Source of the DNA: Usnea hakonensis
Lineage: Eukaryota > Ascomycota > Lecanoromycetes > Lecanorales > Parmeliaceae
Length of the DNA: 64,000 nucleotides
Direction of reading: 5' to 3'
Assembly: GCA_013423325.1 (NCBI GenBank)
Contig: BLJB01000181.1
Location: 1-64,000, forward strand
The position numbers and the translations under genes were made by a program. Under the pieces are notes generated by a model, which did no database searches, had not been told where the DNA came from, and saw nothing but the letters and a program-made list of their open reading frames with translations. Position 1 is the stretch's first letter. The number at the start of each line of letters is the position of its first letter. Shown here piece by piece: positions 21,459-33,888 of this stretch.

Positions 21459-23657
21459 CTAGCGCCTGATACTCCAGCTTCTATGAGCCATCCCACAGAG
21501 TCTCTGAACGACCTGATTAGTTCCCTTGCCGTTTGATTCATCCTCAATGAACTTCTTCGCCACAAACACTTTTGTCCTTGCATTCTCCTCATCATTATTC
21601 GCAGGCTGCGGCAAGTTTTCCGGAAATTCTGATATACGCGCTCCGACATGTCGAGCGACCATCACGGAGTATATGACATCTCTATTCTCGCGACTATCTA
21701 GGAGACTTCGGCAGCTTGCAAGCGTGTCGTCAATTTCTTTGGCAGCGCTAGCCTCATCGTCTCGGATGGTGAGAAAGGTGTGGACGAGGCGCCAGAAGTC
21801 ACGTTCGCGGGTTTTTAGTTGATCGTTCAAAGCGGTTCCATTAGTTTCTTCGGACACCTGTGAGGGTGCTGAGGAAGAATCAAGATATTCCCCCGTTATC
21901 AGATTTTCGAAGATGTCCATTCTCTTAGCAGCATCGTACACCCCATCTTTGTCATCTTGCTCGTCAACTGGAGATTTACCTGCAACTTGGCGGCACATTC
22001 CTATCATTGCCCAGACCACGGTAGCCTCGAGACTCTGTGTGGATCCCCAACTTTGATAATAGTTGGGATGCGTCTGATCCAACGAGTATCGTTGAATGAG
22101 TGCTTGGAACTGGTCGCACAGCCGACTGTTTTGCATAAGATGGGTCATGCCTCTCAGCCCAAACCATTTGGTTTCCAGGAACTTATCAATGCCGGGTGCG
22201 TACACGGTAATCCATATGTGCTTGATCTCCTCCCGTGCAGCTGCGGATATCGTAGTTGGTGGTGCCGGCACAGGAGGCGATATCCCTCTCATACAGAGTA
22301 ACTCTTCGATCTTTGTCCGTTTCGCTAGAGTGTATTAGTAAGGATGATCTCCCTAGATGCAAGCTACAGAAGGCACGGACTTAACAAGACTTACCTTGGT
22401 GACCTTGCTGATCTGGAGTGGGTGATGGATATGGCGTGCCCGTACCTAAAGGTTCCTTGCTATCTTGCATTTGTGCTGCTCCCCCTTCCAGTGCTGGGTC
22501 TATAGCAGCTCCGTAGTCGTAGGGTTGGACTGTAGAAGTCTCTGAATCTGTGCCCACTTGGCCCACTGGGCCGTAGCCTTGGGAGCCGGCGTGTACGTAG
22601 CCCTGAGGCGGTGGTGGGTACGGTGACGAGTTTGCAGATTGTGCAGAGGATGGACCGCCAAGGGCAGGCTGGATTGCTGTTGGCCCTGGTTGCGATTTGA
22701 AGATCGGGTCGTAACCTAAACAGTCGCGTTTACTTTTCTGACAATTTCTGCAAGCTGGATGGGTTTCGTCACACTTTGTTGAAAATGGTCAATATGTCAG
22801 CAAAATGTCAAATGTAGATGTATCATTGACTGGAAATTCATGGACCCAACTCCTTCGCAGAAATCAAGAAATACAAAATTGAAGCAGCCCACGCTCGCTT
22901 GACACGGTCGCTACTACCCGGTCGCCCCAAGGAACTCGGTAAATATTAAACGAAGACAACTACATCTGCATCGCAAAGGGAGTCTCAAGTCGTTGTTGCG
23001 CTGGGTGCTCTGCGAACTTTACAGGTGCTGTCTACATACCTTAATGCGGCGCTTGCGACAAGTCAAGCACCCAGTCTTTGTCCTCCGCTTGATTTCCTTC
23101 TTGTGTCGTCCACCGGACATTTGCCTGCCATCTGGCGGTATGGGGTATCGAACAGGGGCATTGGGGTCGGAGGTAGGAGGTGGATATTGGCCTTGTCCAT
23201 AATACTGGTTCATGTTTGGCGGCATCGCGGAGCCCATGGGAGGAGGCTGGCCGCCTTGTTGCGGCTGCTGATGCTGTGGCTGAGATATGCCATCTATCGA
23301 TCGAATCGAAGGCAAGCTGATATTAGGATGAGCCATGTTTGATCCAGAGGGAGATGTAGCTTGCCCTTGCCCTTCAGGTGGAGGGTAGTTGAACTGAGCA
23401 GCCATAGAGGGCGCTGAATAGCTGGGATACGAGTTTGGTTGTTGATAGGACTGCGCGGTGTCACTCTGCTGTGACATGACCCGCGGCCAAGGTGCGTGGC
23501 CAAAGTGTGGGGGTTGTGAACAATGCCAGGTACTCGTACTCGTAGGCGCACTGTCAAGGCGGACACCGAGCGCTGCTAGGGAGGAATTATTCAAGTCCTT
23601 GAGGAATGGCATCCCGCGGCCGCCAAACTGATTTTTAGCGGCACCCACGTTCTCCAT
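21459..23657 (-). CDS. Zn2Cys6 (fungal zinc-cluster) transcription factor
   Basis: Fungal-specific DNA-binding regulator of 620 residues. Exons 23657-23040, 22773-22395 and 22324-21459. The first ~185 residues are Gln/Pro/Ser/Tyr-rich (activation-type). The zinc cluster is formed only after splicing: Cys197, Cys200, Cys207, Cys214, Cys217 and Cys224 have the exact C-x2-C-x6-C-x6-C-x2-C-x6-C spacing, with basic residues KRRTKTG before and RKRRIK inside. The 266-nt first intron falls between the second and third Cys. A Pro/Gly-rich linker follows, then a C-terminal helical domain (from about KRTKIEELL) with FLETKWFGLRGM and DFWRLVHTFLTIRDDEA, a conserved block of this orthologue group. Target genes cannot be named; having the zinc cluster inside rather than at the N-terminus is characteristic of the group. 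Confidence 0.9.
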
Positions 23658-24407
23658 CTAAAAACCTTGTAAAACTATTGCCCTCCCCGAAATCCAATAT
23701 CATAATCGCCTTGGGATGCTACATTTACAATTATACAAGTCGAAGTGGGCTATCTATCCATTAAACTAAATAAAACATACACAGAACCAACAGCCTCGGG
23801 AGCTCTGAGAGTGGCTCAAGACATAAAACTCTAGGGTTGCAGAAATGCAGTCAGCCCCGGGAACGGCTAGAGCATCTCATCGACAGGGCGTTCATAGGAA
23901 TGGCATCAAGCGGGCGAAAGACCATTTGAGGTATCTTCTCCGTACAAAGTCCCTATTTCAAAATTTTACGTCTGACTCAAAGGGACAGAGAAAGATACAT
24001 ACGACGGATGTTATACCACGTGTACAAAAGTGGTAAATCCATTTCAGCATCCGAAGCTTAGAGCGCTGCCCATTTGTCATTGCTGACGAAACCTTTCATG
24101 ATGAGTCGACTCTCCTCCAATCGACCCTTCTTCGTCAATGAATGAAAGAGAGGAAAGGAGCTAGAAGGGGCGAAGAATGTTCGAGGGAGGGGCACGAAGG
24201 AGTCTCTACCTAAGCGACCGTTTCTCCCGCAAGCCCCAACCTAAACAGATGGGCTACCTTGAATGGATCTACCCTTGGCGAATAGCCATTCAATTGAGTG
24301 TCGACAGCAGATGTCTTGCATCTCTGGTGGCTTTGCTCAAATCAACTTGCTCCCCATGGTATGTTCCTTGACGAATTTGTCTCACATGCTGTTCATTTCT
24401 TGTGAGA
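23658..24407. other. intergenic region
   Basis: Holds the promoter and leader of the zinc-cluster gene (left) and the 3' flank of the CWF19-like gene (right). Short frames have no features. No gene is seen. Confidence 0.45.
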
Positions 24408-26586
24408 TCATGCGTCCGTCAAGATTCTTGTCCAGTCGAACTTCCTCCATCTCATTCTGAAACCTTCCACCCTCCTGTCTTCACCTCTGTTCCAACGGCC
24501 CTGTCTCCTGACGACATCGGGTGCTACATCGAGCATCCCCCCTACGATCTCCCTCGCAAAAAGATCACCTTTGGGCCATCGATTAGCATCTTCCACAATG
24601 TGACCAATTCCGCCATCAATTTCGAACCACACATGAAAGTACGGCATTTCCTTGGTTAGCGTTCGTCGAAAAGATGTTTTGCCCTGACCTTGCTTAGCTT
24701 TGGAAAGCGTGTCGATAATCTTGTTGTGTTGCGTCCACTCTTCGTCCGATGCCAGGATTGCCTCTTTGAAAAACGCTGGCGCGGTCTCTCCAAGGTTGTA
24801 TGGGAGAGGCACGACTTCCATACCAGCGTGCTTCTTTCGCTGTGGTACCGCGGCGTTCTCATAGAAGATCACATCTCTACCTTGGTCATGATACATTCGA
24901 ATGAGACTTTTCATGAAATTCTATTCAAGGATCAGAACAGCCGCTCAGGATAAGAAGAACTCTTTCATTGACATACTCTTATTTCTTCCCACTCATCGTC
25001 ATCACACTCTAAAAGGTTGCTTCGATGTTGCACAGGTATGATGCATGCTCCGCCTTCACTGATCTCGGGCTCCGTGGGAAGAGTAAGGTAGACCCTAGTA
25101 GCAAGAGATACAATTGGCGCAACTGGAGGCGTATTGGTGTCTTCGTGATGGCAGAGAGGGCACTTGTCGAGAATCCTATTCATCCTCTGGAAATCTGTTA
25201 TTGCTGTATTTCTGAGATTGATCTCAGACGTTTGTACACGCTTCGCTAGTTTGTTAGCGTTCTCGTCCATGTAATCAAGATCATTCTAGGCGAGGAGTTA
25301 GCGGAATCTCGTGTATTAGGGAGAACACCTACATCAAATTTGGCATCTTTGGCTATCCTTTCTGCGAAGCGTTGACCATCTCCGCCGGCCTGATTGCGCG
25401 ATCGCCGCTCTTGCCGGACCATGTCTTCGATGCTCATGTCTTCATTTTCTTCTACCTGGCCCCTTTCGCGACCTCGTCTGTTATTGATCCTCGTGACCTC
25501 GCCTTCCCGCGACCCAGCTAACATCCTGTTGTCCATAGCACCAAGCACAACTACGTCAGGTTGCTTGCTGTTGGAAAAAGTAGCGATGGCGTTGTTGTAC
25601 TCGGCTTTCAATAAACCAGCGCTAGGTGAACCTCGGATCTCGGCTTTCAGCATCTGTGCCTTGAGTCTATTCAGAGCCGTCGTGTCCATGGGCAGGGTCG
25701 TTGCAGTTTCCACCTTTGCATCGACCTCACCAGAAGTATCTTGATAGACCGGCTGGGGGTGCTTTGGTACGGAATGCTGGTTGTCTCGTAGGCCTATGTC
25801 TAATTTTCGTTCCTCAAAAAGCTCACCATTTGGCTTTTGCTTTCCCACATAACCTTCGCCATAAGTGTCCCTCCTTTCAAGTTCTATCTGCTCTTCTCTA
25901 GCATCGTCAAAAGCTCTTAAATCCCCAAATTGTTCTTCCGCCAAGTCGTCTAGGTGTTTTCCAGTCTCTTCTGCCTGTTTGTAGACGCGATTTAGTTTAC
26001 TCATTCGCCACTGAGACCCTGCATCACCAAAAATATAATCGACCTCGTGCTTCGCAGGCTTCTCGATACCATCTCCTGGAACCTCCTTGCCGTCAGCCAG
26101 AGTCTGTAGATGATGCTTATTCAACTCGTTTTCATGGATTTTGAGCTCAAAATTGGTCTTTGACGGTCTTGATGTGATTGGTTCGGACGGCTTCCCGGTG
26201 CCCTTTAGTATGTAGTCAACGTCTGAACCACAAGGCTGTTCCATCCAAGAGTCTCTCTTCGTCTCACCAATGCGATCTGAGGTTGGGAGATAATTGTCAC
26301 TCTTTGCTGGGCTATTTGCCTTGAATTTGGCTTGTGAGATTTTGCCGTAGGTACCTTTTTCATTATGTTCTAATGAGCCTGTTCGACCGCCATATGCGCT
26401 GTCCATACCGTCTCTACTGGTGGAACGCTTTCTTCTCTTGTACCTAGAGTGATCTTCTCCGTCATCATATTTCTCTCTATGATGCCTGTGGTGTTTCTTG
26501 GCTCGTGCATGTTTATGGCTAGATTTAGTCTTCTCTTCCTCATGCTTGCCCTGGGCTAGTGACTTTTCGAAGTCTTCGAGGGTCAT
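24408..26586 (-). CDS. CWF19-like protein (CwfJ family, spliceosome-associated)
   Basis: Homologue of fission yeast Cwf19 and human CWF19L2, associated with late spliceosomes and intron lariat turnover. Exons 26586-25333, 25285-24977 and 24920-24408 give 691 residues. The start MTLEDFEKSLAQ matches the usual N-terminus; an in-frame ATG seven codons upstream is possible. Residues 1-400 are charged and disordered (RAKKHHRHHREK, RYKRRKRS), with SIEDMVRQERRSR before the conserved half. The C-terminal half has the two CwfJ domains: DENANKLAKRV and ILDKCPLCHH (zinc-type CxxC), the HIT-like core IPVQHRSNLLECDDDEWEEIRNFMKSL split by an intron, then VIFYENAA and YFHVWFEIDGGIGHIVED. Divergent with GPN1 over 188 bases. 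Confidence 0.92.
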
Positions 26587-26774
26587 AATTGCATGATCAC
26601 TGATCAAATGTTCGCGGAAAAAATGTTGAATTCGAGGGGATCCAGAAGCATGCGGAATTACTTTTTTCCGACAAACACCTCAGAAAACATGCTCATTCTA
26701 GTTGTTCGTTATGTCCAGCTTATGGTAGCCACTGTGAGTCGCAGTCTGAAAAGGCAGACTCACAGATTTTCAAT
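26587..26774. promoter_or_regulatory. bidirectional promoter between CWF19-like and GPN1 genes
   Basis: The two start codons are only 188 bases apart on opposite strands, so both leaders and both core promoters must fit in this gap. A short imperfect inverted repeat around GTGAGTC...GACTCAC (26733-26763) lies close to the GPN1 start. No TATA box is obvious. Confidence 0.6.
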
Positions 26775-28071
26775 ATGACGGACAAACCGCCTGTGGTTAT
26801 TGTTTGTGTGGGCATGGCTGGTCAATTCACCGTTAAAATCCACCTTGGTGAAAAGCTAGCTGATAATCTCAATCCGCACAGGCTCAGGCAAGACGACTTT
26901 CATGCAAAGGATCAACTCTCATTTACACTCTAAGCGCGAGCCACCATATGTGATCAACCTAGATCCTGCTGTCCGCAATGTCCCATTCGAGTGCAATATT
27001 GACATACGAGACTCTCTCAACTACAAAGAGGTTATGCGGGAATATAACCTAGGACCTAATGGGGGAATTGTCACATCATTGAATATATTTGCAACAAAGA
27101 TAGACCAAATAATCAACATACTCGAGAAACGCACAGCCCCAAAACCGGAAATCCCGAAGGCCAAACCGATCAAAAACATCATCGTCGACACCCCAGGCCA
27201 GATCGAGGTTTTCATGTGGAGTGCTTCTGGAAGTATTCTTCTTGAATCTCTCGCCTCATCATTTCCAACCGTCGTTGCATATATTATTGATACCCCCAGG
27301 ACAAGCTCGACGAGTACATTCATGAGCAATATGCTATATGCTTGCAGCATCCTTTACAAGACAAAATTGCCGATGATCCTGGTATTCAACAAGACGGATG
27401 TAAAAGATGCCGATTTCGCCAAAGAGTGGATGACAGACTTCGAAGCCTTTCAAGCAGCTCTTAAGCAGGAAGAGGACAGTGGAAGCTTTGGTGGGGTGGA
27501 AGGAGGCGGAGGATTTGGAGGGGGCAGTGGTTATATGGGCTCGCTATTGAATAGTATGAGTCTGATGTTTGAAGAGTTTTATCGACATCTAAGCGTGGTC
27601 GGAGTTAGCTCCATGACAGGGAAAGGCGTTGACGACTTCTTTAATGCAGTTGAAGAGAAAGCGCAGGAATTTGAGCGAGACTACAAGCCAGAGCTTGATA
27701 AGCGAAGAAAGGAGAGGCAAGAAGAAAAGGCGGGCAACAGGGAGAAGGAACTTGGCAGGATGATGAAGGACATGAATGTTTCCGAGCCAAAGCATGCATC
27801 GGGTGATTCGAACGAGGCGAAGGCAGCACGGACACATCATGGTGATACCCTAAGCGATCTGGAGGACGACAACAGCTCCGAGCCTGAGGCGCAGATGGTT
27901 GAGCCAGACGAAGATGACGCAGATAGTGATGGCGCCGATGATGAAACCTATACAAACAACGGGCTTGCGAAGCGCTACCAGCAAGCAATGGCACCTACTA
28001 CCCAGGGAACTTCCTCGACGGACGCTGCCTTTGATGAACAGAGTTTCACCAGATATGTATCAAAAGGATGA
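26775..28071 (+). CDS. GPN-loop GTPase 1 (Npa3/XAB1)
   Basis: Cytoplasmic GTPase needed for assembly and nuclear import of RNA polymerase II. Exons 26775-26820 and 26882-28071 (61-nt intron) give 411 residues. Splicing creates the P-loop GMAGSGKTTFM (residues 13-23) across the junction, which fixes the first exon and the start. The family-defining Gly-Pro-Asn loop is visible in NLGPNGGIVTSLN; IIVDTPGQIEVF is G3 and VFNKTDV is G4. A Gly-rich insert (GGVEGGGGFGGGSG) separates G4 from the helix SLMFEEFYRHL, then VVGVSSMTGKGVDDF is G5. The tail is charged and acidic (DLEDDNSSEPEA), as in other GPN1 proteins. It is longer than GPN2/GPN3 types, supporting GPN1. Confidence 0.93.
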
Positions 28072-29430
28072 ATCGGGCATAGCGAGCAAGTTGGGTCACA
28101 CATTGCATAGCGAGGAGTTTCAACAGCCGTGCTGCCTTCGGTACGGCAATTGGTGGTTGGCTTCAGATTTTCCAAATTTCGAGCAGCCTTGATGAAACCA
28201 GGCGCACACAGAAAGGCAGGTCTATAGAATGAAGCAGCTATCAGACTTATGGGAAACATAGGATATCCAATAACATGATCAGTAGATGTAAGCCACAACT
28301 CTGAAAAAGTACAGGCAAGAATTTAAGGTAAGTATGAGGAAGCTACGTAATTTACTTTGTAGTTGCATGTATGTATGAGAATCGGGCAAAAAAAGATGTG
28401 GATTCCGTCCGTAGTCCGCACCACCGCATTTCAGAACTTTGCCTAGCCTTTTTTCCCTCTTCAAAATCTTCAAGACCCTCTCTACCTCACCTCCGCTCAC
28501 CACCTGTACCACCTCTTCAATTCTCTATCTCTTTCCTGCTCACTACCACCGATCTAGGATCTTGTCATAATCTCTACAGCCTTCAAGAAGAAAGTCTTCT
28601 GTCTGCTGTCCTTTGGTCAGAACTGCCCGGCAAAAGTAATTATTTGGAGGTGATCCGCACAACGGTACTTCCGGGCGACAAACGAGTCTTACCTTGTAGA
28701 TATCTTCCACCTCCAGCGACAAATTGCCAAGTGAGTCTGAAGAGCTGAGAATCTTTTGAGAAGCTTCCTCTCTCTTGTATCAAGCTAATTCGGGCCGACA
28801 GAGCTCACAGTCCTTGTACTCATTTTCACTTTGGCCTCGAATTAGACTGTCCAACCCACCGCTACATCATCGGATTCAGTTCTGTCTACCATCCTCGGTG
28901 TTTGCTACTATTATCAGGTCAGGCTTCAGCTTCTGCAAGCCTACTGCATCAAGATCTCTGTTGCCCGTCGCAATTTAGGAGATACAAATACTGTGGTTCG
29001 CTTGACAGAACAGAGATTACTCCGCAGCCTCTCCTCTTACTACGCCTACATAATTACCGCGAACCTTCTCATTTACTTGTGCCATAACTCGCTAAATACT
29101 GCAAAGGAGTTGTCACCCAATATTCGCTTGGACTCAAAACCTTGGTGTTCAATAAAAGCCGCATCCAAGACATTCATTGCATTTTCCCAACCAAAAGTCA
29201 AATTTGAGCCGAGTCAAACCGTCAATTTTCCTGAACTCAGTCCATCTCGCATTCAATATCCCCACCCTATATTTATCGAACTCATTGAGTGGCAGGAGAT
29301 CTTCTGGCTGGTAGGACCAGGTGGAGAAAGGTGTGGGCGGCGGTAGTTCCACGGCCTTGTTGAGATAGGTGGAGAGTCGAGCTCGGTCAACACTACACAG
29401 GGTACAGTCACCAAATCACCGGAAATTGCT
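28072..29430. other. intergenic region and probable long leader of the LARP1-type gene
   Basis: About 1.36 kb, pyrimidine-rich on the plus strand from 28380 onward (many CTCTCT and TTCTCC words), which is typical for fungal promoters and 5' leaders. Several short frames could act as upstream ORFs. No separate gene is supported. Confidence 0.5.
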
Positions 29431-32400
29431 ATGCCGGCAGAGATCCAGACATCCGAAAACCAGCAACGAACCTCCGCGGACAAAATGGCTGCGACAGCTC
29501 AGAAGTCCTCTGGAGATCTGGGGCAAACAACTCCCGCGTTGACATATGCCTTAGCTGCAAAGGGCAGGTCTCCTTCTGTTCCTGCGCTGCTACCTAATGG
29601 CAAAGGTGACTCCGAGACTACAGAAAATGGGATAAAAAGATCTTCATCATCTGGTAGTAGAGATGCAATTGCAAAGGTCACAACGAGCGAATCTCGGACG
29701 CCGCCTATGGATGGCGTTACAGCAGGCCAAGAACAACAATCGGGTCAGCACAGTGTGGCTAAAGATGTGTCCAAACCCGACGCGATTATAGAGAAGGCAC
29801 CCTCTGCTGAGCAGCCACAACAATCGGTCTCAACTCCGTCGTCGCCAGAGTATGGCGTGACATCTACATCGACCTTACCCAAAGAAGACGATGCTTTCTC
29901 TAATGTAAACAGCTCTTCGGATTCTACTTGGGACAAACAATCTCAGACGTCTCAGAATGGGGGTAAAGGTGGCGAAAAGGTAGAAGCTGGGAAGGAACAG
30001 GCGACGAAAGTGTCTTGGGATGAAGAAGCTCTCACATCGGTGTCGCTCAAGGAAGCGCCACCACCACCCGTTAATATTTGGCAGCAACGTATTGCGGCTC
30101 AGAAGCCGAAGCAATCGACTCCTCCCCAGCCAACGAAACCAGCCATACCCAATCTCAGCCCTGGAAACGCCAACGGTTCAGCCAAAGGCACCGACACAAA
30201 CCCCGAACAAAAGAAGCAGGACGGTAGGAAGAAGGGTAAGACAGGTGCAGGCTCACTGGAAGAACGCCCAGCCCCTGGCGGTGCCAGGACTGGCATCAAA
30301 TCGGCTGATACCGCCGACAAATCTTCTTCGTTACCTGCACATCCACCGCCTCCTCCTGGGGACGCAATTTCGTGGCCGGCGCCAGAGAGCGCCTTAAATG
30401 AGGGGAAAAAGAAAGCCGCGGAGCGTGTAGAGAAAGAGGAAAAAGATACAACCCAAGTTCCTAAACCGCACAAGGAAAAGTGGGTACCTATGCCTTTAGT
30501 CCATAGTGTGGTCTTTGAAACTCCATTTCCTACCGCACGTAGAGGGGGAAAGCTTTCTCGTGGTGGAAGAGACGGTGGTACCCGTGGGGGCAACACCGCG
30601 AACGCAAGCAATGGCGCAGAGAAGCCAATAATCCCAGGAGTCGGCACCTCCGCTGGTCAAGTCTTATCATCAAGCGGTCCAGAGCGGGGTAGAGGTACTC
30701 CGAATCCAGCCACGACCAACGCCAATGTTTTGAAGCCGAAGAGGGCTTCCAGTGCGGGACCAGCTACCCCAAGAGATCAGCGAAGATTGGGAGACTCAAC
30801 AGCTACAGAGAAGCGCAAAGAGTTCGAGAATGGACTTGCAAAGTCCAGCCAGAGCAATGGCAATAATCTCAAGGAGACACGAAGGCCGTCTGTACCTACT
30901 GCAGCTAAAGAGCAAGAACCAGACTGGTCTGCTCGCGTTGTCCCTATGAATGCGGCCGCAGCTCCCACCAACTCGGTACAGAGCAACACAGATGAGGAAC
31001 AGAAGAATCTGAGTTCTGCCTTGGAGGCATCCTTATCCCCGAGGGTTGGTGGCCCTGAACGCAGAAGCGAGGGATCCATTAGATCACCAGATACTATGAG
31101 AGATTTTCAGGGAAATGTTCCCTTTCGAGAACGCGGCGAAGGACGTCCAGAGCGTGGTCGTGGAGGATATCGAGGCCGAGGTGGGCCCAACCACACTTTC
31201 TTCAGCTCAAACATGCCCAATGGCCATGGTTTTACCAACGGCCAGCAAGGGCTCCACCAACCCGTACCAGCCAACTCAGCCAAACCGTACTCCAACCAAG
31301 AGAATTCACCCTCGCATGCTCAAAGCTCTCACTTCCAAACTGTCCAGCCATATGGCAAGCATCATCGTTCTAGCTCGCGGTCACAATCGATACCCCAATC
31401 CACACCTTATGGAAGATTTGGTAATGGGCAGCACTCGGGTCCTCCGCATCTGGCCAATTTGCGAACTGATCTGGCGAATGATTATGGTTATCTACCAGGC
31501 AACAACGGTATCATGACTGCAATCCCGTATACTCCTTACTTGCACGTAGAACTATTCGACATGGTTTCTGTGCAGATGTAAGTGAATTGCCCCGCAGAAG
31601 CTGAACATGCTAACATTTTTAGGGAGTATTATTTTTCTGTTGACAATCTTTGCAAGGATATGTTCCTTCGGAAGCAGATGGATTCTCAAGGATTTGTGTT
31701 CCTAAGTGTGTTAGCGAAGTTCAATCGCATAAAACAGCTCACAACAAGTTACGCCATGATACAACAGGTCTGCGTAAACTCACCATTTATCGAATACTAT
31801 GACCCTCGAGTTGATGGAATCGATCGGGTTCGTAGACGCGATGGCTGGCAGCAGTGGGTTATGAAGATCGAAGACCGTGACCAATCAGCGCAGAATGATG
31901 GTCCGCCGCCGAGACCCCAGTATCCTTCTATGAGCGACGCACATCATTCGTTCGACGAGGTATCGGCCATCTCACCTCGATCAAGTGCAGTGGCCAGCTC
32001 GGTGGAAAATTTTCAGTTCCAGTCTCTCGACAGTGTTGCACCTCCATATAGCCAAGCCGGTCCCATGGGTGTCTCAAATGGAGCCGACGCTTCTGCCATT
32101 CGAGCGCCACTTTCTGCTGCTGTATCCGAGTTTTCCCCCTCGGTACTTTCTTCCAACCCTCGAAGCTTCTCTCAGCCTGATCCTCAGGCTCCAGGAACCA
32201 GTGTTTTCACGGATGAGCAAGTTGATAATCTCAACATCGTTGTCCGAAAACCAGTAAACGCGACGACTCCAACTCGTCCTCACTTCCACTCATCGTCTTC
32301 TCGAACTTTTTCCAATGGGTCAATAGACGGAAGATCAATTAACGAAGACCTGTCGAAATTTGTAGACCGCCAGCCAGGGCCGGCTTTGAACGGGGATACT

Positions 32401-33048
32401 ACGGATAGGTGAGACCAAGTAAATTAGCCGCTCTCTTGGGGTTTAAGACTGACAACCTTCATTTCACCTAGGATTCACAGATCAAGAAGCCCATTCGCTG
32501 TAGAATCGCCGGGCCGTCAGATAGACAACAGCGTATCGCCACCAGTCCTTTGGATCAAGGACAGACATACAGCTATCACCACCCTCGATGCCTTGCCAAA
32601 TGATTGTGCAGCGGAATCTTACCACGATTTCCGACGTGACGCCCTGAAGCAACGAGAGCAACCAGCAGCGGATAAGGTCCACAATCATGACAACATGCAG
32701 AGCCTTTATCAATTCTGGTCGCATTTCCTTATTCGCAACTTCAATGTCCACATGTATGAGGAGTTCCGTCAATTAGCCCTCGAGGACGCATCCCAGCGCG
32801 GATCTACGACTGGATTGCGAAATTTGCTAAAATACTACGACGAATCGATTCTCAGCCAGAAAACTGTCTCTGATGACAACATCGCGCGCGACTTTATTGA
32901 TCTTGTCCGGCTTGAGACCAACAGCAAAGAACGACCGGCCTTTGCCAAGCTTAGGGCTGTGTGGAGGAATGGAGCCTACAGCTTGAAGAACCGCTCCAAG
33001 ATTCACAAATTTCTTGACCCCGATCTGAAAGCCGAGCTCGACCGATGA
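29431..33048 (+). CDS. LARP1-type La-motif RNA-binding protein with DM15-like C-terminus
   Basis: Large RNA-binding protein of 1169 residues that probably controls mRNA stability or translation. Exons 29431-31577, 31623-32408 and 32472-33048. Residues 1-700 are low-complexity Ser/Pro/Lys-rich, with a conserved TPALTYALAAKGR near the start and an RGG-like box (RGEGRPERGRGGYRGRGG, about 565-590). The La motif starts at the exon 1/2 junction: MEYYFSVDNLCKDMFLRKQM, DSQGFVFLSVLAKFNRIKQL, then IEYYDPRVDGIDRVRRRDGW. The C-terminal ~115 residues (from ~1053) contain SLYQFWSHFLIRNFNVHMYEEF and LALEDA, then LLKYYDESIL, closely matching the DM15 helical repeats by which animal LARP1 binds the mRNA cap of TOP transcripts. 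Yeast Slf1/Sro9 are smaller relatives. The first Met could also be residue 19. Confidence 0.9.
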
Positions 33049-33888
33049 ATGAGACGCCGTTCGATGATCTGTACATATCCGCTTCCCAGCGCCAGCCACC
33101 ACTCAAAAACATGGACGTAGGTTCTACGGCAATTGATAAGGTAGCTTTGCCGAACCCTACGACTTTTAGACTCTCCCGGCTGTTGGAGCCGTTCTATTAT
33201 CATTTTCTTACCCGAATGGAAGACTGTTAGCGATGTTGCACGGATGGCATTTGCATGGCAGACGGGCGTTTTGGAGCATCACCCGGGCATGTCAAAAAGA
33301 AAATTATGCAGCGATGTCTGCGACGGATCTCCTTTTCAATTTTATTATGTGTGTACAAAAGGTGTGCACTCTTATTCGCTGCCTCGGACCTGGGAGATAA
33401 TGCCATGAAACATATCTCGAATTCGTTCTCATCAGGGTTATGCTTCAACTGTCTCCTAGGGACATGGCTCATGATCTACTTCATTCGCACCTGAGTGCCG
33501 GACAGGAATGCTCTACTTCATCATCGTACCTTATGTACTGACGATGGTATTGGCTACGGCCTCTGGCGATTGAGTCTTCGATAAAACATGTGTGCTTGCT
33601 AGTTATTGGAACATATCTATCTAAAAAGAAAGGAAAAAACAAAAAAACATACAATCACTTCATTGCAATAGTGTCATTCATTACTCGGACATTGATATAG
33701 GGGTTTTCTTAATCTCGACACCATGGAATGATGAAGACGTTGTATGATGGTCAAGCGCCGGGAATTTCCGTGTTTCCGTGCCCTGTGGCTGAGGACCTTC
33801 GTACTCGTATTCCGTACAACATAATCCCCTCCTCTCCATTCCTCTCCACCTAACAGACAACCACTTAAGAAAGACTATCACCACAAAG
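33049..33888. other. intergenic region
   Basis: Contains the 3' flank of the LARP1-type gene, including A-rich stretches near 33620-33650 that may belong to a polyadenylation region, and the promoter and leader of the next gene. No gene is supported. Confidence 0.45.
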
